Positions 34,260 to 43,040 of a stretch of 64,000 nt of DNA are shown here, piece by piece; the stretch's first letter is position 1, and the number at the start of each line of letters is the position of its first letter. The notes under the pieces were generated by a model. The model had not been told where the DNA came from. It did no database searches and was given only the letters and a program-made list of their open reading frames with translations. The position numbers and the translations under genes were made by a program. The DNA comes from Gamsiella multidivaricata (lineage: Eukaryota; Mortierellomycota; Mortierellomycetes; Mortierellales; Mortierellaceae). The stretch lies in contig NW_026251754.1 in assembly GCF_025024155.1 (NCBI RefSeq), forward strand, positions 248,001-312,000, read 5' to 3'.

Positions 34260-34742
34260 GGTGATGCTCCTGGCAAGAAAGGTGATGCTCCTGGCGAGAA
34301 AGGTGATGCTCCTGGCGAGAAAGGTGATGCTCCTGGCGAGAGAGGTGATGCTCCTGGCGAGAAAGGTGATGCTCCTGGCGAGAGAGGTGATGCTCCTGGC
34401 AAGAGAGGTGATGCTCCTGGCGAGAAAGGTGATGCTCCTGGCAAGAAAGGTGATGCTCCTGGCAAGAAAGGTGATGCTCCTGGCGAGAGAGGTGATGCTC
34501 CTGGCGAGAAAGGTGATGCTCCTGGCGAGAGAGGTGATGCTCCTGGCAAGAGAGGTGATGCTCCTGGCGAGAAAGGTGATGCTCCTGGCAAGAAAGGTGA
34601 TGCTCCTGGCAAGAAAGGTGATGCTCCTGGCGAGAGAGGTGATGCTCCTGGCAAGAGAGGTGATGCTCCTGGCGAGAAAGGTGATGCTCCTGGCAAGAGA
34701 GGTGATGCTCCTGGCGAGAAAGGTGATGCTCCTGGCAAGAGA
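34260..34742. repeat. 21-bp minisatellite, 23 exact units, with a 147-bp higher-order repeat
   Basis: 23 contiguous units of GGTGATGCTCCTGGCRAGAR A-type (21 bp), differing only at two purine positions. On the plus strand the unit encodes GDAPG(K/E)(K/R); two plus frames and a minus frame are open throughout because 21 is a multiple of three. The order of variants shows that units 4-10 (34323-34469) are repeated exactly as units 11-17 (34470-34616). The array lies in the 5' flank of the zinc-finger gene. The plus frame (MNMAGVMRLTKDG start at 34224) continues into low-complexity sequence and is probably not a gene. Confidence 0.95.
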
Positions 34743-34793
34743 GGTGATGCTACACCATCATCTCTCTCTCTTTGCCGCCGTTCTCACGCCTTT

Positions 34794-34935
34794 TTAACAT
34801 CGCCTTTGCCACCACTCCCACGCGCTTTCTTAATCGCCTTTGCCATCACTCCCTCACCATTTTTTTTCTTCATCGCCTTTGTCACCACTCCCTTATTTTC
34901 TTCATCGCCTTTGCCAACACTCTCACGCCCTTTTT
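34794..34935. repeat. Imperfect tandem repeat, about 4 copies
   Basis: A motif TCGCCTTTGCCAYCACTCC recurs four times with spacers of 20-25 bp (near 34799, 34838, 34875 and 34905), separated by pyrimidine runs. It is adjacent to, but unrelated in sequence to, the 21-bp array. Its function is unknown; it may be 5' UTR or promoter of the Crinkler-type gene that follows. Confidence 0.6.
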
Positions 34936-35033
34936 TTTTCTTTTCATCCTCACTTTCTTTCTCTCCTCCTTACCCTTCCCTTGCCTTCTTTTTATCCTGC
35001 AGTTATTTTTTTCATTTGATGCTTCGAAACACC

Positions 35034-35527
35034 ATGACCGACGTCCACCTGATCCTATTCTGTCTTGTTGATGGAGAGGCTACTTCCAACGCCTTCCCTC
35101 AACTGCCATAACAGTGGGAGAACTTAAGGACCTCATCAAGACCAAGAAGTCACCTCGATTCAATGATGTCGCCTCCGATGAGCTCACCCTCTGGCGCGTC
35201 TCGATTCCTGTTGCAGACGACAACAACGATGACAACGACGATGACAACGACGATGACGACGACTTGCCCATTCTTCTCACCGATATACCCAAGAACGACA
35301 AGAAAAAACTAAAGGCGGCAATGCAAAAGGTCTCTGAGGTCTTTGGCTATGGACCTGACGAGATGATCCACGTCCCCAGTAAACGCGTAATGGTTTATTG
35401 ACTGACGTCTTGTAAATGAGCTTGTAAGCTTGTTCATTTGCTAACCTTCATTCACACATCCAATTATACTGACATAGTCCATGCACCAGTCCCTACTCAA
35501 GTCCTTACCCCTGTTCTATCCGCTCCC
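35034..35527 (+). pseudogene. Crinkler (CRN) N-terminal header, frameshifted and truncated
   Basis: The frame from ATG 35034 opens MTDVHLILFCLVDGE, the ubiquitin-like header of Crinkler effectors (LFLAK-type domain, with the LFCLVDGE signature). Later header blocks follow in another frame from about 35108: TVGELKDLIKTKKSPRF, LTLWRVSIPV, a polyAsp stretch, LPILLTDI and KVSEVFGY. The start and the rest are out of register by one frame near 35095-35110, so the gene is broken there. A donor at 35378/35379 (GTAAAC) and acceptor at 35477 join it to a Pro/Val-rich exon (35478-35527). That exon is cut at 35527 by the start of duplication copy B, so no effector C-terminus remains. Known Crinklers act as secreted or nuclear effectors; this copy cannot make one. 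Confidence 0.82.
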
Positions 35528-36471
35528 TCGTCCTCTCACAGCCAAAGTCAATCGTATATGACCGCATTCTATAACACGTGTAAAATGCGTGAAGACAGTG
35601 TACGCTGTTAATACACCGCACAAAATACAGAAATGCGTGTTATAGAGTAGAAGACATACTTGAAATTGGCCTCCCGCTTCAGGCTTGCATTGTAGAGGAT
35701 CTCTTCAACAGTTCTGCCGCTTCTGAGCTCCCAGAATTGTGACTGATCCATCGCGGCAAAGCGCTATCGTAGGAGTAAACACAGAGCACCTGTTAGTCTC
35801 TATCTCCAGGAACTATGTATTCATACTATGTAGTTTCCTTAGGATACCCTGGATTGTTGACTCGGCGCGCATACCTCTTTTCGGCTGCTCAGATCGGGCT
35901 CTGTACTGGTCGTGATCGTCGTCGACGTCGAGCCTCCGTCCGTGGTCGTTCGCTTCCGCTTCTTGAAACTTGGTGATGATGATAATAATGATGGTGGTGA
36001 TGACGATGATGATGATTCACCATCTATATACCATATTGTAGCGTGAGTACAGGGGGTTTACCATTGACCACTCACACATCAAAACACGCTTGTGCTGCAA
36101 GGAAGATTACCTTTTAACATGCTCCCGGCCCCCTTGGCGAGCGAGGCATAGCCTTCTGCGAGACTTTGCTTGGCTTCATCCTTCTCCGACTGGAGCCGCC
36201 ATGCCTCGTATTTACGGCGGAATAGCTCGACATTCGTGGTCGACAGGAGGCTTTTAGCCCGCTCCCTGACCCCCTCTGGTGCCTGCACGTCTTCTGCGAT
36301 AGTTATCAGTCCATTTCTGTATGTCCCAAAGTACGCCTCAACCGTCTCCTGCTTCGACGAGACCTTAAAGAATGTCAACGCGTCATTCCAGCTATGACAG
36401 GGAGTGACCTTGAAAAAGATCCCTACCCTCATGTCCCCGAGGGCCTTCCACGAGAGCTGAGTGTTTGACAT
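35528..36471 (-). pseudogene. Truncated copy of the nuclease-like family gene
   Basis: Exons 1-3 (36111-36471, 35875-36023, 35660-35763) and the first 41 bases of exon 4 (35528-35568) match the gene at 21210-23398. The C-terminal half with the GRKLDL region is missing because the duplication ends at 35528. Promoter and splice sites are intact, so a truncated transcript is possible, running antisense towards the Crinkler header. Confidence 0.85.
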
Positions 36472-36592
36472 TATAGATGTTGATTGCGAAGCAGGATGTG
36501 AACTGTGAATAAGGTTTGACGCGTCCATGTCGTCGACGTTAGCAGTCTTTCGAGAATAAAAAACCATCACTCTTGGCTCATCACCTTAAACT

Positions 36593-36859
36593 ATGTCCTT
36601 CGCCGCGTCGCCCGCAATCTGGAGGTCGTCCTTCTCCAACATGCTCCCTTCGATCAAGACCTTCTCCATGCCCATGACCATTATGACCGCCTTCGGCCTC
36701 CCCCTTCGCGCCAGAGTCATGGCCCTCGCCCGCTACGCCGACACCGCCTCCACCTCCACCTCCACTTCCACCGACCCCACCGCCGACTCAGCCTACGCCG
36801 CCGCCGGTGCCGCCGGTGCCGCCATTACTCCACTTTTTGCCATGGTCTCCGTCTCATGA
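36593..36859 (+). CDS. Duplicate of the small divergent ORF (88 codons)
   Basis: Identical to the frame at 23520-23786, again 121 bp from and divergent to the start of the nuclease-family copy. Unknown function; coding status unproven. Confidence 0.28.
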   Translation: MSFAASPAIWRSSFSNMLPSIKTFSMPMTIMTAFGLPLRARVMALARYADTASTSTSTSTDPTADSAYAAAGAAGAAITPLFAMVSVS

Positions 36860-37198
36860 GTAGCCCCTTCTCCCCTCGCACCATCCACATCGATAACTAA
36901 GCTATCGAACCATCGAACCATCGACCGAAGATAAACACGGACTGATCTTGATCTGTTATCCTTCATATATCATCGATCTCTTTCTCCCGCCCTTTTTCGC
37001 CCATCAAGTCCACCGTATCGGTTCTGGACCTTCGCCACCGCATCGTTCTTCGAGACGAGCATCATCCAGGCAAGTTCTATCATTCATTCATTGATTCATT
37101 CACATTCATTCTCAAAAAAAAAAAAACTTGTGACAATCAACATTCATCAAGTCAAGCGACCCTCAAGCGACCCTCAAGCCTCGTTGTTCCTTCGCACT

Positions 37199-37516
37199 AC
37201 CTGTGTGCCTCTCTTCGCTTCTGACCCATCGGCCAGAGAAATCAGACATGAGTCATGGCAAACAATCTGCGATCAATGTGGATGTGCGATGATACCCGCA
37301 AGGGTTTAGAGTCATGGCTGAGAAGACAGCGTGCACAGGTGAGTGCTGTTCTTCCAATGGGGTATGCGTGGCACTCAATTGTCGGCACTGTGGTCTTCTA
37401 CTACGACGACCAACCAACAAAAGCAGCATCTGGCCTTGTTCAGTTGTAGGGTTCTAAGGTACCCGTAAGGGTTTAGAGCGGATGCTGTGGAGTGTGCATG
37501 TATCGCCCATTACCAT
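37199..37516 (+). repeat. Single 346-bp-family unit (318 bp)
   Basis: One unit corresponding to the last unit of the array in copy A (25164-25481), with both ACCCGYAAGGGTTTAGAG motifs and the 64-codon frame. Confidence 0.9.
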
Positions 37517-38015
37517 TACCATATTGCAGTCCCGTCTTTTCTATGAAGTTTCTGTCCTTGTACGCCTGGATGAACCCGGCGTGGTGTGGTAGATCCACGT
37601 GGGACCCAGACAGGGTATCCGCGATGGAAGGCCCAGCTACGTTTGGCGCGATGAACGGAATAGGTACAGGACATCCCTACAGTCATATCAAGCGCAGGCT
37701 GCACGTCCAATTATGAGATGTGCAAGTAGGGAGCATGTGCAGTTATAGAATAGTCAATTGCTAGGTCAATAAATACTAAGGAAAGACGGGACCAAATGGT
37801 TCCTAGTCTGTTTCCTCCCATATTTCTGAACAGCACTTGCCCTGTACGACTCCCTAAGTCGCTCCACGCACCCATTGTCGCACTACACTGTACCCCAAGT
37901 TGGTATACTCTGCCATAGCTGGTCATCATAGCGCATCGCCCAGCAAGAGTAGAGACGCGACCTGTGCGTCTGAACTTCTACAATCGAGTGTTCCTGCTGT
38001 GGCGTATTGCTAGTT

Positions 38016-38204
38016 CCTGAAATTATCTTAAGCCACCGAGCAATAAGTAATTGCTCGGTCGCTGTAATTAAAGATCTCTCTCTTGTCCTCATTGATTCTG
38101 GACACAGTCATATCTTTCACCTGTGAGTGAGAAATATGACTGTGTCCAGAATCAATGAGAACAAGAGATTACTTATTGCTCGGTGGCTTAAGATACCTTC
38201 AGGA
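38016..38204. repeat. Long inverted repeat, copy B
   Basis: Same structure as 25981-26169, base for base where compared. Confidence 0.85.
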
Positions 38205-38675
38205 ATTATCGCACACAGAGGCAGTGTGGAAAATAGGCCATATGCCACAGTGAGTCCGCCTCGCATGGCCTGGAGGTCCCTCGACCAGGCAACGGCCATG
38301 GTCTTATAACGAATGAGTGCGGAGGACCAAGAACGGCACCCCCTCGATGTCCTCGTCTAGGCACACTGTCCTTCTTTTCCTTCTGCTAAGGACCAAGCGC
38401 TTCTTCCTCGAAGGATCTCATTGTAAATGTTCTCTGCGTCTGGAGCCTATTTGTTTCTACTGTAGTCCCGCAACTTATCTCTAGGTCTTTGCTTCCAATT
38501 TATTTCTGTAGTCCTTTGTTATACGGATTGTGGTTCTCGCCGTCGCTCATTTATTCGCGACATACATTTACGGTAAGACAATTATTATTTAGAGACTTCG
38601 TTGACCAGTAGACTTTTATTGAGCAACGTATTTACAGTTAGTACTTTTACCTGGCAGGTCGCCCCTTCTTCCTAC

Positions 38676-39305
38676 CATGTCAAATGGTGAAAGCTTACGC
38701 GATACTTCCGGCCGTCCTCCAGGGCGGCCACCCTCTATCTCCCCTCCTGGAGTCAGTGACGGCTCCACGTACTCCGTGTGATGTTTTATGTACCTGAGTG
38801 TGAGTCAAGGAGAAAAAAGAGCGTTGTTGTTTATTATGCTCCCGGTAGGGGTTTTTATAGCCCCGATCTGGGGCTTGGAGTATTAGATAGCTTAATAGTC
38901 TCATGAATAAAAACGGAAGTGGCCTAAATGTGAAGGTTCACTCCCAGTACAGTCCCAATTTGGGGTTTGGACGGAACACTCCGAACGTCTTCGGGGTACC
39001 AAACCAAGCTTCTTTCCAACCCCCATCTTCGTCCACTCTGAGCTGGGTCGCTTCGCCCACCAGGCCAAGGTCCCCTAGAGTGCAGTATCTCGCCCCTCAG
39101 TTACCTACACCAATCTCCCAGCCGTCCTGACCCCATTCCAGGCCACAACTCTTGTGGCGAGGCAGATCGGGACCTTATTGGTGGTGAAGCACTCCTCTGG
39201 CCCCGGGGTGGGCCGGTGTCTGACAGTGTGCTTCAAAAACAACCGCGATGTGGAACAGGCCCTCCAGCATCCTATCACCTTCGGGGGTATACAGTTCCCT
39301 GCATA
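38676..39305 (+). mobile_element. LINE 5' fragment, copy B
   Basis: Start of LINE ORF1 (ATG at 38676) through the solo LTR to the VARQIGTLLV block, then cut. The last about 27 bases (39279-39305) differ from copy A at several positions, unlike the preceding kilobases, so they may come from another LINE copy. A Tc1-derived segment follows directly. Confidence 0.8.
38777..38978. mobile_element. Solo LTR, family 1 (202 bp), copy B
   Basis: Duplicate of 26742-26943 with the same CTCCG flanks; it was carried along by the segmental duplication rather than inserted independently. Confidence 0.88.
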
Positions 39306-39590
39306 ATGTAACCATAGCTCTTCAGTCTGCAATACAATATCTTCTTGTCCAGTACTCTCTTGCTCACTCTTTATTCCCGCACTCTAAACACTTCTGATCT
39401 ATCTCCGTCTGGCTAGATCTCGACAGCGTGATGGTATGGTCCTCCACGAGCTGCAAGGAACTATGGGAGCGAATTTCAATGGAATGGTACAGGATCCCCG
39501 TTGAATACTGTCACCAACTCATCAGGAGCATACCTAGGCGGCTCCAGGCTGTCCATAGAGCAATGAGCAAGCACACCAGATACTAGTTTG
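39306..39590 (+). mobile_element. Internally deleted Tc1/mariner derivative
   Basis: Begins with the same flank as the 20-kb Tc1 relic (CATAGCTCTTCAGTCTGCAA, here in plus orientation), reaches a GTGATGGTATGGTCCT block (the VMVWS codons), then jumps to CCACGAGCTGCAAGG, which in the 20-kb copy lies about 320 bp further on. The catalytic core is therefore missing, and the segment continues to the shared CTCCAGGCTGTCCAT region. Non-autonomous and degraded. Confidence 0.75.
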
Positions 39591-39611
39591 GGTCGTTATT
39601 CATTAAAAAAG

Positions 39612-39639
39612 TTTTTTTTTTTTTTTTTTTTTTTTTTTT
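39612..39639. repeat. Poly(T) tract, 28 bases
   Basis: Uninterrupted T run at the boundary between the Tc1 derivative and the small inverted-repeat element; could be the A-tail of an element inserted on the minus strand. Confidence 0.9.
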
Positions 39640-39645
39640 GGCGAG

Positions 39646-39812
39646 GGTGCAAAACTGTTCCAATGCCGAGCTGTAGTAAAATCATGACAGCACAACAATA
39701 ATACGCGCTGCCAATACAAAACTTGATAGCAATGTTTAGCAATGCCATTGCTACCTTTGTGTAAAGTTTAGAGTCATTTCGACGAGTAGTTATTGGCGTA
39801 CAGTTTTGCACC
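39646..39812. mobile_element. MITE-like element (167 bp) with 13-bp terminal inverted repeats
   Basis: Left end GGTGCAAAACTGT (39646-39658) and right end ACAGTTTTGCACC (39800-39812) are perfect inverted repeats. There is no coding capacity. A clear target-site duplication is not visible, so the element type is tentative; the ends are reminiscent of Tc1/mariner termini. Confidence 0.6.
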
Positions 39813-40072
39813 ATACTGTATGCCTAGTAGCCTGCAGATGCGATACCAATTGACCAAACAAATGGCGAAGGCAATGCGAGTCGGTTGTACCTATTCCGGA
39901 TATTAGAAAAACCTGGTTTATAAAGGTACATTCCTATATCCACCGTATTATACCTATAAGAACAATAGTATGACTACTGAGGAGACAAAGGCGCCATGGC
40001 GCACCTTATCAGTCTGCCACCTGCTCGCCGATTTCTTGCCTGTCTCTTTACTTCGCTGCTGCAGTCGATTTC

Positions 40073-40104
<32 letters not shown>

Positions 40105-40431
40105 GACAAGGCCATGTTTTTAATCTGGGCAAATAGGCACTTGTTCAAAATCCACGTTGAGATGATCGAGGGTATTCGATCGATGTAAAAAAATACAAAG
40201 ACAAATGGATGGTGGGTGTTAAAAGAGAAAAATAAGACCAATGGATATTCATAAAGCTTCCTCCTTTTACGGCCGTTCTAAAAAGGGCGCGCGCGATTCC
40301 TATCGCTTTAACCCCCCTACATTCCCTGCGACTTCTCCCATCACGACCTCGTGCTACCTTCTCCACCATATCCTGCTGGTATCGTTCCTACTCCTCCTAA
40401 TCGTCCCTTCCCCTGCCTTGTCATCGCTTCT
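39813..40431. other. Intergenic region with 30-base poly(A) tract
   Basis: Contains an A run at 40074-40103. The right part is CT-rich and abuts the stop of the minus-strand protease. No gene seen. Confidence 0.5.
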
Positions 40432-42412
40432 TTAGCTTCCGCGACGCTTCTCCAACTTCAATGGCGCAATTCCGACCCGCTTCTTCTCCTGGTCAAATAC
40501 CACATAGTTGTTCTTAATAAACACATCTCCGATGATCATAAATTCCGCGGAACTTGTCTGAATCCCTGAATAGCAGACTCCGGCCTGGCCGGCCTCTTCC
40601 CTAATTAGATCCTCAAAAGGGATTCCGAATCGCTTGCCCGAGATCTGGAGCTCCACTTTCCCTTCCGGAAATCGGTCAGCGAGATTGCATGGGAGGGTCC
40701 AGGAGTAGTCAGAGGCTTTGGCGTCCGGGATGTGTTGGTGGATCGAGCGGGCGAGGTGCACAGGGACGACCATGAGTGTTGTACCGGTGTCCATGATCCC
40801 TTGGATCTTGTTCGGCTTTTTGCGGCTCAGGGAACGGGGCATCATATCGTCGCCCTCGATGTCCTCATTGCTGTCACCGTCCTCGTCTTCATTTACTTCT
40901 TCATCGTCGTTGATGTTTTCGAAGGAAGACATGGAGGAAGAGGAGGAGGAAGAGAGGGAAGTGGAAGACGAGGAAGATGAGGAAAGCGAGGACGACGACG
41001 ACGACGACAACGGGGAAGAGGAAGACAAGGGGGACGAGGAAGAGGAGGCGACGACTTTTCCGTTGACGAGCACGCTCTGAACATCAATTTGCCAGTATTT
41101 TGCCTTCGTGACCTTAGTCCACACAATTCTATGCCCCTTCTTGACTCGGCTCATATCCATCCCTCCAAAGATGACCTCTCCGCCGCCCTGCAACTTCTCC
41201 TTACCTAGATAGAATGAGAAGATTCCCTTCCGGACGACCTTCTGGTCCATCATATTCTCAAACACGGTCCGGGTTGCCGCGATGTTGGACGAGAGCGTCC
41301 CAAAGGCTAGACCCATGATCCCATCGATTTTATCATCGAAGCCCGCAGATTCGTTGGTGACGAGGGCCAGCTGTTGGTTGTGAACGGTGATACCATCGAG
41401 GGTGATGAGGTCGTAGCCGAGAATGCCTTCGGCGTGGGATAGATCGCCGTAGGTGATCTTCCAGGGCTTACCGTTCGGAGTGAAGGTACTGGAGGCTGAG
41501 GAGTCATAGTGGGTGATGCCCGAGCAGAAGCGGCAGCCTTTTGAAGAGATGATGAATTGAGATGAGCCGGTGTCAAAGTCGATCTGTTCGAGGGGAGAAA
41601 GAGTGGAGTCAAAGAATGGAGAGAGAATGATAAGAAAGGAAGGGTTAGTAGTCGGAGTACGAGCGATTGTAGGCAGCCTGGGTACATTCATTACTGCTGC
41701 TGCTGCTGCTGCTGCTTTTCTTAGTTTTTTTCCTCACATACTTTGAACGCTTGTGGGGGCTGACCGATCATCACGGTGCCGTAGTACTACAACGACCAAC
41801 AGAGTAAAAAGTCATTATTCTGAGTGAGTACTTCAGTTAGTAGTCATCGCACTACCCTTCTATTTCACCTTGAGTTCCATAACCTCTTCCGATTCATTGT
41901 TCTTGTTCGTCTTTTTTTTTTTTTTTTCTTCTACCTCACGATCGAAGTCATGGTCGACAAGTGGGATCCTCGCCAGATTGGTCGCATTGCCTTCGAGTTG
42001 ACCACGTTGGTGTCCTTGCGGTCCGTTAGCGCGGTGCCGATGTCGGTGTCGGTGTGATAGACCATACTTGCGGAGGGTATGTGACCACCGCGACACGGTC
42101 GACAGCCTGGCGGTGCCGTTGATCTTCTCGATTGGGACCCTAAAAGTACTTTTTAAAATAAAATAAAATAAAAAGGTTCTTGCAGAACATGTTCAGCCCG
42201 CTTTCTACGCTTACTTCGTTGTCGCTCAACCGAGTTTTTTTTTTTTTTTTTTTTGGTGTCACGTACTTTAAGATCTCGTTCATAGTCCCTACAACAACAA
42301 CACCTTCAGCTCCAGTCTCAGCTCCAGCCTCAGCTCCAGATCCAACGCCAAGGACGGTATTCGAAGCTGCTACCAGCAGCACGGCGGCGGTGACGCCGAC
42401 AAAGTTCCTCAT
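40432..42412 (-). CDS. Secreted pepsin-like aspartic protease (A1) with Ser/acidic insert
   Basis: Extracellular or vacuolar acid endopeptidase made as a zymogen. Exons 42267-42412, 41935-42139, 41742-41786 and 40432-41583 give 515 residues. The N-terminus MRNFVGVTAAVLLVAASNTVLG is a signal peptide. The propeptide has a His-rich patch (residues about 75-83) and ends near FDREYYGTVMIG. Catalytic Asp136 is in FDTGSSQF, the flap is ITYGDLSHAEGILGY, and the second Asp397 is in MDTGTTLM. Between the lobes, residues about 312-381 form a Ser-rich then Asp/Glu-rich insert, ending in the basic SRKKPNK that a kexin could cut. C-terminal blocks IIGDVFIKNNYVVFDQEKK and VGIAPL are normal. Intron 3 contains a (CTG)n run (about 41694-41716) and intron 1 a T run (about 42237-42254). 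Confidence 0.9.
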
Positions 42413-43040
42413 CCTTCTCCTCGCTAAAATATGATCGAGCTTCTGGTTTTTTCCTTGCCTTGTTTAAGGAGGGAGGGTTTTTTTAAGTAAGTGGGTGTGT
42501 GTAAAGAGGGCGAACGGGATAATATAAAGTCGAGCGCGTGTTTGTAGAGTTTGTGCTGTGCTATGTGGGGCTGTCCTGATTGGCCAAGTGTAAAAAATAC
42601 AAAAAAATAAAATACGCGCTGAATGCAAGCAAACAGCGGTAGTCGACTTTGATGGTCCAAGGAGGGATGTGTGCGTGCGTGTGTGTGTGTGTGTGGATGA
42701 AGTGGGTCAGAGACAGGACAGACGGATAGAAACCCCCTTTGTGCTTGCAAAAAAACAAGTCTTCTCATATCGTTTATATGTAACAATCGTCGATCGTCGA
42801 TTTCTCTGTCTAAGCTAGTTCTGCCTTCCGATCTGGCCTAGCCCGTAAAACACCCTGCTTTAACAGCCAACGGCCGTTATATTACATGCTATTATGTTCT
42901 ATTACAATCCCGCCTATTCCCAAGTGCATTCAGTTCTGATCTCAACGGATACAATCCGCAAAAAAAAAAAAAAAAAAAAAGAGACGTAACTAGACCCTCC
43001 TGTGCTTTCCTCCGGTGTCCTGTCCCCCATAGAGACTCGC
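42413..43040. promoter_or_regulatory. Protease promoter and PPR-gene 3' region
   Basis: 628 bp between two minus-strand genes. It includes a (GT)n-type run (about 42668-42693), AT-rich stretches (42597-42620) and an A run at 42960-42980. The right part should be the 3' UTR of the protease's neighbour upstream to the PPR gene; no other gene is seen. Confidence 0.45.

Larger units (their letters stand above)
35528..39278. repeat. Segmental duplication, copy B
   Basis: Direct repeat of 22455-27243 lacking three of the four 346-bp units. Left junction 35527/35528 abuts the Crinkler exon. Right of 39278 the match becomes imperfect and stops at 39305, inside LINE ORF1. Because copy B begins exactly where a 13073-bp unit starting at 22455 would end, the arrangement reads as a tandem duplication whose second copy is truncated. 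Confidence 0.9.

Noticed and set aside
34224..35111. 295-codon plus-strand frame that looks like a collagen- or elastin-like repeat protein
   Set aside because: The openness comes from a 21-bp unit being a multiple of three; the frame continues into pyrimidine-rich low-complexity sequence, and Gly is not at every third position, so it is not collagen-like.
40718..41080. Plus-strand frame rich in Glu/Asp opposite the protease
   Set aside because: Antisense of the Ser-rich insert of the protease; the acidic composition is the complement of Ser codons.
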